A DNA stretch of 64,000 nucleotides from Chloroflexota bacterium (GTDB taxonomy: Bacteria > Chloroflexota > Anaerolineae > Aggregatilineales > J027). Positions 25,956 to 34,013 of this stretch are shown here, in pieces. Position 1 is the stretch's first letter; the number at the start of each line of letters is the position of its first letter. Below the pieces are notes generated by a model, which saw only the letters and a program-made list of their open reading frames with translations, made no database searches and had not been told where the DNA came from. The stretch is from contig JABFGB010000019.1 of assembly GCA_013112715.1 (NCBI GenBank), positions 1-64,000 of the forward strand. Reading direction: 5' to 3'. Made by a program: the position numbers and the translations under genes.

Positions 25956-26875
25956 AGGGTATTCAACTCCTGTTTCACCGTCTCATACAAGATTTCGGCT
26001 TTGAGTTCACTTAGGGTGTAACATGGGCCACCCAGCCGCTCTGCCAAACGCCGTGCCAAGCCCTGATCGAAGGCGGCATGTTCCATATTGATCGTTACGC
26101 TGCGGATATGATGTTCTTCAAACAGGTCGGCGATACGATGCGCTTCCTCTTGTGGCGGTAAATCAGTCATCGCCACATTGCCTGCGCCGTCGGTCAACAA
26201 AATCATCATCGGCATGACATCGGGATGGCGACTCTGTTCTTGGCGGATGATTTCATAAGCCAATTTCAGACCTGCCGAAAGAGGCGTTTTGCCACCGACT
26301 GGAATATCTACTAAAGCCTTTTTTGCCAGCGTGACGGAACTTGTTGGAGGTAGAACGATTAAGGCGCGGTCTTTTTGAAAGACTATCAAGCCCACCCGAT
26401 CACGCCGTTGATAGGCATCGGTTAGTAGGGACATAATCGCGCCTTTGGTAGCTTTCATACGTTCGGCAACCGCCATGCTCCAACTCGCATCCACGACGAA
26501 TAAAATGAGATTCGCTGATTTTTTCACGCGGACTTTACGTTGAAGGTCTTCCATGTGGATGGAATAGGCAAGATCGCTGGTATCGCGTTCTTCAGTTCGC
26601 TCGATTTGGAATGGTGCGGCGGCACGCAGGGTCGCATCAAAGGCCACATCATCCGTGCGATTGCCAGCAGGACGGGCTTGGATGTAACGACCCCGTTTAC
26701 GATCGGTATGGGTGCGACTGCGGCGTCCGGAAGTTTTGCGGGTTAGGCGGTCAAGGGGGGTGTCGAGGCTGCGGGCGACAAATTCTTCACCCGTTTTGAC
26801 CTGTTTGCCCCCCTCCCACCAGTAATTGCTGCCTGTGTCGAAGACGTTTTGTGGTGCGGGTTCAGCTTCACTCAT
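25952..26875 (-). CDS. VWA protein related to the C-terminal half of chelatase subunit D
   Basis: A 307-residue protein. The N-terminal third has a basic stretch (SGRRSRTHTDRKRGRYIQ) and DDVAFDATLRAAAPFQ, both typical of the linker of BchD/ChlD. A von Willebrand A domain follows with a MIDAS motif DASWS (near 127), a metal-site threonine in GGKTPLSAG and LTDGAGN. Full BchD also has an N-terminal AAA+ domain of about 300 residues, absent here. The AAA+ partner is the separate upstream gene. No large chelatase subunit (BchH/CobN) is in the window, so a chelatase role is open. Confidence 0.85.
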   Translation of the reverse strand: MSEAEPAPQNVFDTGSNYWWEGGKQVKTGEEFVARSLDTPLDRLTRKTSGRRSRTHTDRKRGRYIQARPAGNRTDDVAFDATLRAAAPFQIERTEERDTSDLAYSIHMEDLQRKVRVKKSANLILFVVDASWSMAVAERMKATKGAIMSLLTDAYQRRDRVGLIVFQKDRALIVLPPTSSVTLAKKALVDIPVGGKTPLSAGLKLAYEIIRQEQSRHPDVMPMMILLTDGAGNVAMTDLPPQEEAHRIADLFEEHHIRSVTINMEHAAFDQGLARRLAERLGGPCYTLSELKAEILYETVKQELNTL

Positions 26876-26904
26876 TTCCTGAACCTCCTCACCGCTCTGC
26901 CCGT

Positions 26905-28017
26905 CTACCGACTCACTTTTTTTTTAGTGGCGTTGTTTTCGCCAGTTTCAGTGGATGCTTGGGCTTCGGGATTGTTCTCATATTCGGCGGAAATTTCGTC
27001 GAGCTTATTACCAAGTTCCGCCATATTGAGGACAGCATCCGAGAATGGCCCACGCTTGACACGATGTGGCAGGGCTAATTCGGCGGCCAACAAAATGTCG
27101 TGGTTATTGATGCTCCGGCGGCCTTCATAAGCGGCATTGGCACGGGCGGTCTTGAGGATCACCAAGTCAGCGCGATGTCCGTCAATCAGCAAAGTGCTGG
27201 TCAGGTTGGCGATGGTATAGAGATTTTCGCGGGAGTATTCCACTTCTTCCACGATCTCAGTCGCTGCGCCAATCCGATCAGACAGGGCTTGCTCATAGGG
27301 CATCCAAACTTGATAGAATTTATTGGCGTCGTTATCAAATTCGATATGGCGCTCCAAAATAGCGAGGCGTTCACGCGGGTCGTTAAGGCCGCGCACTTCG
27401 ACTGAGAGACCAAAACGATCCAGCAGTTGAGGGCGGAGTTCGCCTTCTTCGGGGTTCATCGTGCCAATCAAGATGAAACGGGCCGGATGTTGGAAACTAA
27501 TGCCTTCACGCTCGACCACATTAATGCCCATCGCGGCGGAGTCAAGTAGCAGGTCAACCAAGTGATCGTCCAGCAGGTTTACTTCGTCCACATACAAAAT
27601 ACCACGATTGGCAGCAGCCAAGACCCCCGGCTCAAAATGCTTCTCGCCTAGTTTGATGGCTTTTTCAATATCAAGCGTCCCGACCACGCGGTCTTCGGTA
27701 GCACCGACAGGCAAATCCACCAATCGACGCTGCCGGGTAGTTGTGCGAATATCACGTCCGGCCTCTTTCCATTCATGTACGAGGTCAGACCACTGGTCAG
27801 GGCGTTTGGGGTCATCATTAAACGGCGATTCAGCCACAACCTCAATATCGGGCAAAAGAGCCGCCAGCGCCCGTACTGCGGTGGATTTAGCAGTCCCACG
27901 TTCCCCACGAATCAAGACTCCCCCAATCGTCGGGCTGACGGCGTTGAGGATTAAGGCCCGTTTCATAGGTTCTTGACCGACAATGGCTGTGAATGGATAG
28001 ATGTTATGTCGTCGCAT
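26905..28017 (-). CDS. ChlI/BchI-like AAA+ ATPase
   Basis: A 370-residue AAA+ protein with Walker A GERGTAKST (near 38), a RQRRLVDLPVGATEDRVVG segment, Walker B GILYVDEVNLLDDH, sensor 1 LIGTMNPEEGELRPQLLDRF and a C-terminal lid. This order is that of magnesium-chelatase subunit I, and the family length is 330-380. In GERGTAKST an Ala replaces the usual Gly before Lys. A hydrophilic tail of about 40 residues follows. The gene precedes the VWA gene by 29 bases, and together they form an AAA/VWA motor module for chelation or protein remodelling. Confidence 0.87.
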   Translation of the reverse strand: MRRHNIYPFTAIVGQEPMKRALILNAVSPTIGGVLIRGERGTAKSTAVRALAALLPDIEVVAESPFNDDPKRPDQWSDLVHEWKEAGRDIRTTTRQRRLVDLPVGATEDRVVGTLDIEKAIKLGEKHFEPGVLAAANRGILYVDEVNLLDDHLVDLLLDSAAMGINVVEREGISFQHPARFILIGTMNPEEGELRPQLLDRFGLSVEVRGLNDPRERLAILERHIEFDNDANKFYQVWMPYEQALSDRIGAATEIVEEVEYSRENLYTIANLTSTLLIDGHRADLVILKTARANAAYEGRRSINNHDILLAAELALPHRVKRGPFSDAVLNMAELGNKLDEISAEYENNPEAQASTETGENNATKKKVSR

Positions 28018-28139
28018 GTAGATTTTTGCTCACTCGAATGAAAATCGAATTGTTTTGTTATTCTAGCGTATCCCTACACCTATTCGTAGGTTCAAACTCA
28101 CTAAGCATAGAGGAATCGAATATTTTGCGGTTGAGTGGG

Positions 28140-28934
28140 TCATTCATCCCGTACAAGTTTTAAACCAAGCCGCTTTACCCAACTTGCGGACTTGCCGGAA
28201 GTCGTATTCACCGCCGGAATCGTTTTGGCAGGAGAGGGGTGACTTGGACGGGCCATCGTCAACACCCATTGCCCGCCACGCATCATAGGCGGCTCGATTG
28301 CAATGATTTTTAGGTTATTCTTTTGCGCCTCATTCACTACCCATGCCCTGTCAAAAATCACCGCATTCACCGGGTCGGCAATATTGATGTAAAGCGCATT
28401 CTGGAAATCCTGCATCATTGGAAAATCAGCTTTGTCAAACAAGAACCATGTCGCATGAAAAATGCCATCATTAGCCAAAATACGATTGACCTCTGACAAA
28501 TAGAACACCGCTGAGTCCTGTTCGAGGTGCGTAAAAACACTGATGGCATTCACAAAGGTAAAATCTTGGGTATCCACCGGAAAGGGCAGCACCTTGTTAG
28601 GCGATTCTTTGTTCCAGCCAATATAAAACACATCATGATGTAAAAAGCTGAATTGCGGTACATGCGGCGTGATATTTTCCTGACACCATTGGATCATACC
28701 CGCATGGAGATCAATGCCGAGATAGGCTTCGGGCTGGATTTTTTGGAGGGCCAACTGACGTGCTACCCGTCCACAGCCGCAGCCAAAATCGAAAAACTTA
28801 CGATAGTAACGTGACGCGATGGTGGGATAGATCAAGTCCCCGCTCGGATTCTCGTAGCGTTTAGGATCAACTGCCCCAACATTATGGCGATATTCAGGCG
28901 GCGGCAGGGGAATTTGTAAGGCTAAGTTTGACAT
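28140..28934 (-). CDS. Class I SAM-dependent methyltransferase
   Basis: A 264-residue protein with motif I KFFDFGCGCGRVARQLA (near 46), motif II acidic YLGIDLHAGM and a post-motif region FTFVNAISVFTHLEQD, the usual order for small-molecule methyltransferases of the Methyltransf_11/25 type. A basic, Pro/Ser-rich C-terminal tail follows. The substrate is unknown. The ATG overlaps the dtd stop by one base, so the two genes may be translated together. Confidence 0.8.
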   Translation of the reverse strand: MSNLALQIPLPPPEYRHNVGAVDPKRYENPSGDLIYPTIASRYYRKFFDFGCGCGRVARQLALQKIQPEAYLGIDLHAGMIQWCQENITPHVPQFSFLHHDVFYIGWNKESPNKVLPFPVDTQDFTFVNAISVFTHLEQDSAVFYLSEVNRILANDGIFHATWFLFDKADFPMMQDFQNALYINIADPVNAVIFDRAWVVNEAQKNNLKIIAIEPPMMRGGQWVLTMARPSHPSPAKTIPAVNTTSGKSASWVKRLGLKLVRDE

Positions 28935-29398
28935 TATGCTCCCCCTTTTTCCCCGGCATCCCGTTCTAGCAAAATGGTGACCGGGCCATCGTTATGAATC
29001 TCGACCAACATCATGGCACGGAAAATGCCTGTTTCGACACGCTGCACTCCAAATTCCCGTAATAATTCCACAAAACGATTGACCAGCGGCTCGGCGATTT
29101 CTGGTGGGGCCGCGTCGGTAAAACCGGGGCGTTTGCCGCGACGGGCATCGGCGTAGAGGGTAAATTGCGAAACGACCAGTGCCCCCCCGCCGACATCCAA
29201 CAAGGAGCGATTCATTTTACCTTCGTCATCATCAAATACACGCAGGCCCGCGACTTTGTTGGCTAACCAACGGGCTTCGGCTTCGGTATCACCATTTTTG
29301 ACCCCGAGCAAAATCACAAAGCCCTGTTCAACCGCCCCTGTAATCTGACCCTCAACCGTCACCGATCCTTTGGTGACCCGCTGGACTACCGCCCGCAT
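28934..29398 (-). CDS. dtd: D-aminoacyl-tRNA deacylase
   Basis: A 154-residue protein that hydrolyses D-aminoacyl-tRNA. The start [17 protein letters not shown] is diagnostic. The SQFTLYAD motif is present, and the cis Gly-Pro active-site motif is near the C-terminus ([10 protein letters not shown]). The usual GNRPSF motif reads GKRPGF, a small variation. The frame is open 16 codons further upstream, but the family start is the ATG at 29398. The stop overlaps the methyltransferase start by one base. Confidence 0.95.
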   Translation of the reverse strand: MRAVVQRVTKGSVTVEGQITGAVEQGFVILLGVKNGDTEAEARWLANKVAGLRVFDDDEGKMNRSLLDVGGGALVVSQFTLYADARRGKRPGFTDAAPPEIAEPLVNRFVELLREFGVQRVETGIFRAMMLVEIHNDGPVTILLERDAGEKGGA

Positions 29399-29463
29399 GT
29401 TGTCTACTCTCCCAACCGATGCCAGAATAAAAAAATGCCCCTCCAATCATACCCGATTTCCTA

Positions 29464-29472
29464 TGTTATAAT
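29464..29472 (+). promoter_or_regulatory. Extended -10 promoter for the mutase gene
   Basis: TGT directly precedes TATAAT (29467-29472). Transcription from about 29479 would give a 39-base leader containing TAGGAG. A good -35 is not apparent. Confidence 0.55.
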
Positions 29473-29517
29473 CCCCCCGAATCGAAGCGGAAATTTGAGT
29501 TTAGGAGCCATTGACGC

Positions 29518-31200
29518 ATGTTTGATTCGTCGTTTTTAGACGCATTGCAAAATCAGGCCGAGCGATGGGAAGCCACTACGTTAAATAAGACGTTGGCAAA
29601 AGCCCCCGAACGGCGTGACACCTTCATCACCGAAAGCAGCCGCCCGATTGAACGTCTGTATACGCCGCTCGATGTCAGCGAACTCGACTACATGCGTGAT
29701 CTGGGCCTGCCGGGGGAATATCCCTTTACACGCGGTATCCACGCCACCGGACATCGGGGTAAATTGTGGACGATGCGGATGTTTGCCGGGTTTGGCACTG
29801 CCGAAGAAACCAACTCGCGCTTTAAATATCTGTTGGAACAGGGCAATATGGGTCTCAGCGTGGCCTTCGATTTGCCAACCCTGATGGGCTATGACACCGA
29901 CGCACCGGAGTCGTTGGGTGAATTTGGCAAATGCGGGGTGGCGGTTTCATCATTGAAGGATATGGAAATTCTGTTTGATGGGATTCCGCTGGATCAGGTC
30001 TCAACCTCGATGACCATCAACAGCCCAGCCGCCGTCATCTGGGCCTATTACATCGTCACCGCCGAAAAACAAGGCGTCTCGATGGATAAGCTGCGTGGCA
30101 CACTGCAAAACGATATTCTCAAAGAATTTACCGCCCAAAAGGAATACATCTTCCCGCCCGAACCCTCGATGCGGTTAGTGACCGATACAATTGAATTTGC
30201 GACCCGCCATCTGCCGCAATGGAACAGCGTCAGCATCAGTGGCTATCACATTCGTGAAGCAGGTAGCACGGCTGCCCAAGAATTGGCGTTCACATTGGCG
30301 GATGGCATCGAATATGTCAAATGGGCGCTCAAGCGTGGGCTGGATATTGATGAATTCGCGCCGCGTTTGTCGTATTTCTTTAATGTGCATAACGACTTTT
30401 TTGAAGAAATCGCCAAGCTGCGGGCGGCCCGTCGCATTTGGGCGCGGGAAATGCGTGAGACGTTCAGCGCAAAAGACCCCCGTTCGTGGTTGTGCCGTTT
30501 CCACTGCCAGACCGCAGGTGTTTCATTGACCGCCCAACAGCCTGAAATCAATGTAGCGCGGGTGGCAATGCAGGCCCTTGCCGCTGTGTTAGGTGGAGCA
30601 CAATCGCTGCACACCAACAGCATGGACGAGGCGCTGGCACTGCCCTCCGAACACGCTGTGACTATTGCCCTCCGCACGCAGCAAATCATCGCGCATGAGA
30701 CTGGGGCGGCTAACACGATTGACCCCCTCGGCGGCTCGTATTTTGTGGAAAAGCTCACCAACGATATGGAAGCCGAAGTTTACGAATACTTCCGGCGTAT
30801 TGAGGAATTTGGCGGAGTGCTGCCCGCGATTGAGGCTGGGTATATCCAACAGGAAATTGCTGACTCTGCCTTCCGCCATGCCCGCGAAATGGATCGTAAA
30901 GAGCGCATTATCGTGGGGGTAAATGAATACGCTGACCCCGACGCCGAACTGCGTATCCCGATTTTGGAAATGGATCCACAGGGATATGAACGGCAAGTCA
31001 ATCGCCTAAAGCAGTTACGTGAGACCCGCGATAACGAACGGGTGCGCCAAACGCTTGATAATTTGCGGCAGGCATGTTTGGGTTCGGAAAACACCATGCC
31101 CTATCTGATTGAATGTGCGCGAGCCTATGCCACCTTACAAGAAACAATGGATGTGATGCGCGAGGTTTTTGGCATCTATCACGAGCGTGAGATCATCTAA
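29518..31200 (+). CDS. Acyl-CoA mutase large subunit, isobutyryl-CoA mutase-like
   Basis: A 560-residue TIM-barrel subunit of a B12-dependent acyl-CoA mutase, without a C-terminal B12-binding domain. Two residues separate methylmalonyl-CoA mutase (Tyr89, Arg207) from isobutyryl-CoA mutase (Phe, Gln). Here they are Phe89 ([10 protein letters not shown]) and Gln207 ([10 protein letters not shown]), with His244 ([10 protein letters not shown]) conserved. The numbering coincides with the well-studied P. shermanii enzyme. This favours interconversion of isobutyryl- and butyryl-CoA. A small B12-binding subunit must be encoded elsewhere. Upstream are TAGGAG and an extended -10 at 29464-29472. A tandem GNAT gene follows by 59 bases. 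Confidence 0.87.
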   Translation: MFDSSFLDALQNQAERWEATTLNKTLAKAPERRDTFITESSRPIERLYTPLDVSELDYMRDLGLPGEYPFTRGIHATGHRGKLWTMRMFAGFGTAEETNSRFKYLLEQGNMGLSVAFDLPTLMGYDTDAPESLGEFGKCGVAVSSLKDMEILFDGIPLDQVSTSMTINSPAAVIWAYYIVTAEKQGVSMDKLRGTLQNDILKEFTAQKEYIFPPEPSMRLVTDTIEFATRHLPQWNSVSISGYHIREAGSTAAQELAFTLADGIEYVKWALKRGLDIDEFAPRLSYFFNVHNDFFEEIAKLRAARRIWAREMRETFSAKDPRSWLCRFHCQTAGVSLTAQQPEINVARVAMQALAAVLGGAQSLHTNSMDEALALPSEHAVTIALRTQQIIAHETGAANTIDPLGGSYFVEKLTNDMEAEVYEYFRRIEEFGGVLPAIEAGYIQQEIADSAFRHAREMDRKERIIVGVNEYADPDAELRIPILEMDPQGYERQVNRLKQLRETRDNERVRQTLDNLRQACLGSENTMPYLIECARAYATLQETMDVMREVFGIYHEREII

Positions 31201-31259
31201 CTATTTTCCCGATGGGGCGTGACGGCCTACGCACGCCTATGCACGATGGAGGACAACGC

Positions 31260-32183
31260 ATGATACGTCAACGCCCCTATCAGGAAAATGACCTTGAACG
31301 GGTACTCCATCTGTTGATTACCTATCGCGGGGCAGGGTATGTAAACCGCTATCCGACGGTGTGGCGTTTAAAACTGCTGATGAGTTCTCGCTTGTGGGAT
31401 GAGCGAGATGCTACGCTATGGGAAGATGAGCCGGGGAAGATTATCGGCTTTGCTATGCTTTCCAAACGTACCGCCGAAGGCACCGCCTATGGTTTAGAGC
31501 GAGTCATCCACCCTACCCAAAACCGCACCGAAATTGCCGAAGCGATACTCAATTGGTCGAGCCAACGATTAACAGAAATTGCCCGTGAGCGTCATACGGC
31601 TTTGACGGTTGGGGTAGCCCCTTTTGAGCAGGATACCGATCAAGACATCACCCTGCTGGAAAGCCGGGGGTTTACCCTTATGCAAAATGGGTACAATGTT
31701 TATATGGGGTGTGGGCTGGAAAAACCTATCGAAGCACCTGTGCTGCCTATCGGATATGAAATCGAACCGCTGATTGAAAGTGAATTGGCGGAATATCAAG
31801 CCCTGTATGGATTTGCGGCGGTGATGCTAGAACACCAAAAGGAACTGATTTATCACCCACAGTATCAGCATTTGGTCATCAAAAATCCCGTCGGCAAAAT
31901 GGTGGCCTATCTGGAATGTTCCTTTAGCCGCGAAGAATGGTTCCGCAGTCGACAGCAAATTGGCTGGATTGATTACGTCGAAACCCATGCGGATTATCAG
32001 GGGCAGGGATTGGGATTGGCCCTCATGCGAACGGGATTGCAGCATTTAAAGGCACACGACGCAGCACAGGCTATGTTGATTACTACCCATGACAATATCG
32101 CTGGGCAGCATCTGTATCACAAGGCAGGCATGGAAATTATGGCGGAGGAACGGGTCTACAGCAAAACGATCTCCGCCGAATAA
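31260..32183 (+). CDS. Tandem GNAT-family N-acetyltransferase
   Basis: About 307 residues with two GNAT folds. The first spans about residues 1-145, beginning MIRQRPYQENDLERVLHLL. The second, more canonical, has the acetyl-CoA loop YQGQGLGLALMRTG near 248 and ends KAGMEIMAEERVYSK. The frame opens at 31212, but GGAGGA at 31248-31253 sits six bases before the ATG at 31260, which is chosen. Such doubled GNATs acetylate small molecules or proteins. The acceptor is unknown. It lies between the mutase and ligase genes. Confidence 0.82.
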   Translation: MIRQRPYQENDLERVLHLLITYRGAGYVNRYPTVWRLKLLMSSRLWDERDATLWEDEPGKIIGFAMLSKRTAEGTAYGLERVIHPTQNRTEIAEAILNWSSQRLTEIARERHTALTVGVAPFEQDTDQDITLLESRGFTLMQNGYNVYMGCGLEKPIEAPVLPIGYEIEPLIESELAEYQALYGFAAVMLEHQKELIYHPQYQHLVIKNPVGKMVAYLECSFSREEWFRSRQQIGWIDYVETHADYQGQGLGLALMRTGLQHLKAHDAAQAMLITTHDNIAGQHLYHKAGMEIMAEERVYSKTISAE

Positions 32184-32189
32184 TGCTAT

Positions 32190-32195
32190 TATAAA
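32190..32195 (+). promoter_or_regulatory. Possible -10 for the acyl-CoA ligase gene
   Basis: TATAAA lies 46 bases before the ATG and directly after the GNAT stop. No good -35 is seen. The ligase may also be read through from the mutase transcript. Confidence 0.25.
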
Positions 32196-32240
32196 AATGC
32201 GAGTTTTTGAGACCAAATTAGAGTTTAGGAGCAAAATTAA

Positions 32241-34007
32241 ATGAGTTCGGTAGCCGCTGAAAAACGCTGGTTAAAACATTACGATCCCCATGTGCCCCAA
32301 ACCCTTGAACCTTATCCCGATTGGACAGTCGCTGATATTCTGACCCGCGCCGCCGAAAGCGCCCCCAATACACCTGTTACCATCACCTCGGCGGTACTGC
32401 CTGTGGTGGGTCGGATAGGTCAAGCCATGACCTATGCCCAATTGAAACAACATGCCGACGCACTGGGGGCGGCCTTATATGATTTGGGGCTACAAAAAGG
32501 GGATCGGGTCGCGCTGCTGATGCCCAACTGTCCAGCCTTTGTAATCGCGTGGTTCGCCACATTGGGAGCGGGCATGATCGCGGTAGGGCTGAACCCGACC
32601 TATCCCCCGGCACGTTTGGCAGAAATGATTCAAGACAGCGGATGCAAGGCCATTGTCACCCTCAGCCTGTTCTATAATGCCGTCCGCCAGATTCGTGCCC
32701 AAACGCCGCTGAAACAGGTTATTGTCACCAATATCAAAGAGGGGTTTCCACCTGCTGCGGCCTTTTTATTTGGAATTGCCAAAGAGAAAAAGGGAGGGCA
32801 TCGCGTGGAGATTCAACCCGGCGACCATGCCCTACCTGATTTATTGAAAAAATATGCAGGCCAGCAGCCAAAAATCCGCCCCACCAAAGACGACCCGGCA
32901 ATTTTCCAGTACACAGGCGGTACGACTGGCCCAAGCAAGGCAGCGGTCAGCAACCACAGCGCGATCGTCGCCAATACCTTGCAGCAAAATGCGGTTTTGG
33001 TCGGCACTGAACCCGCCGCGCCGGGAGTCAAGATGCTGGCGGCGATTCCGTTCTATCATGTTTTTGGCATGATTTCGGTGATTGCGACAGCCGTGACCAC
33101 ACGCGGTACGATGATTATCGTGCCCAACGCCCGCGATATTGATGATATGCTGGATACCATCACCACCTATGAGCCGGAGATTTTTCATGGCGTACCCGCT
33201 CTCTATAACGCTATCAACGCCCATCCCGAGGCGGCCTCTGGCAAATATAAGGTGTCCTCGATTAAACACTGCCTGAGCGGTTCTGCGCCGCTGCCTCGCC
33301 CCACTAAAGAAACCTTTGAAAAATTGACGGGGGGCAAATTGACCGAGGGCTATGGTATGAGCGAAGCCCCTACCGCCACCCATGTCAACCCCTTACAAAG
33401 CGGCGGCAAGGTCGGCTCAGTTGGGCTACCTCTACCGGATACCATCTCAAAAATTGTAGATGCGGGTGATCCTCACCGTGAACTGGGGGTGGGGGAAATT
33501 GGCGAGATTGCCATCAGCGGCCCACAGTTGATGTCGCATTATCATGAGCGCCCAACCGAAACCCAAAATGTAATTATTAAAGACGAAACCGGACGGCGCT
33601 GGTTGCTGACGGGCGACTTAGGATACATGGACGACGATGGCTATTTTTACATCGTGGATCGTAAAAAAGACATGGCGCTGATTGGTGGGTTTAATGTGTA
33701 TCCCAATCAAGTGGATCAGGTATTAAACGCCCATCCCGCAGTTGCCGAAGTCGCTGTCGGGGTCATCCCCCATCCCGAAAAAGTGGGACAAGAAGCCTTG
33801 AAAGCGTGGGTCGTGGTCAAACCGGGGATGAGCGTCACAGAAGAGGAGTTGATGGAATTCGCCGCGCAAAAATTGGCCCGTTATGAAATCCCGTCGCGCT
33901 TTGAATTTTTGGAGGCCCTCCCACGTACCGCCGTTGGCAAGATTCTGCGGCGTGAATTGGTTCAGCAGGAAATAGCCCGCATGGAAAAACTGGCCCAAGA
34001 GAAATAG
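32241..34007 (+). CDS. Acyl-CoA ligase (AMP-binding, FadD type)
   Basis: A 588-residue adenylate-forming enzyme that activates a carboxylic acid with ATP and couples it to CoA. Motifs in order are the P-loop FQYTGGTTGPSKAA near 223, a FYHVFGMISV region, the A5 region EGYGMSEAPTATHVNP, A7 LLTGDLGYMDDDGYFYIVDR, A8 RKKDMALIGGFNVYP and the catalytic Lys in RTAVGKILRREL near the C-terminus. Length and motif style match long-chain fatty-acid-CoA ligases. A shorter-chain substrate is possible given the nearby isobutyryl-CoA mutase-like gene. TAGGAG lies upstream. Confidence 0.92.
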   Translation: MSSVAAEKRWLKHYDPHVPQTLEPYPDWTVADILTRAAESAPNTPVTITSAVLPVVGRIGQAMTYAQLKQHADALGAALYDLGLQKGDRVALLMPNCPAFVIAWFATLGAGMIAVGLNPTYPPARLAEMIQDSGCKAIVTLSLFYNAVRQIRAQTPLKQVIVTNIKEGFPPAAAFLFGIAKEKKGGHRVEIQPGDHALPDLLKKYAGQQPKIRPTKDDPAIFQYTGGTTGPSKAAVSNHSAIVANTLQQNAVLVGTEPAAPGVKMLAAIPFYHVFGMISVIATAVTTRGTMIIVPNARDIDDMLDTITTYEPEIFHGVPALYNAINAHPEAASGKYKVSSIKHCLSGSAPLPRPTKETFEKLTGGKLTEGYGMSEAPTATHVNPLQSGGKVGSVGLPLPDTISKIVDAGDPHRELGVGEIGEIAISGPQLMSHYHERPTETQNVIIKDETGRRWLLTGDLGYMDDDGYFYIVDRKKDMALIGGFNVYPNQVDQVLNAHPAVAEVAVGVIPHPEKVGQEALKAWVVVKPGMSVTEEELMEFAAQKLARYEIPSRFEFLEALPRTAVGKILRRELVQQEIARMEKLAQEK

Positions 34008-34013
34008 GGTCGT

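Noticed and set aside
29518..31200. Assignment as methylmalonyl-CoA mutase
   Set aside because: Phe89 and Gln207 match isobutyryl-CoA mutase rather than the Tyr/Arg of methylmalonyl-CoA mutase.
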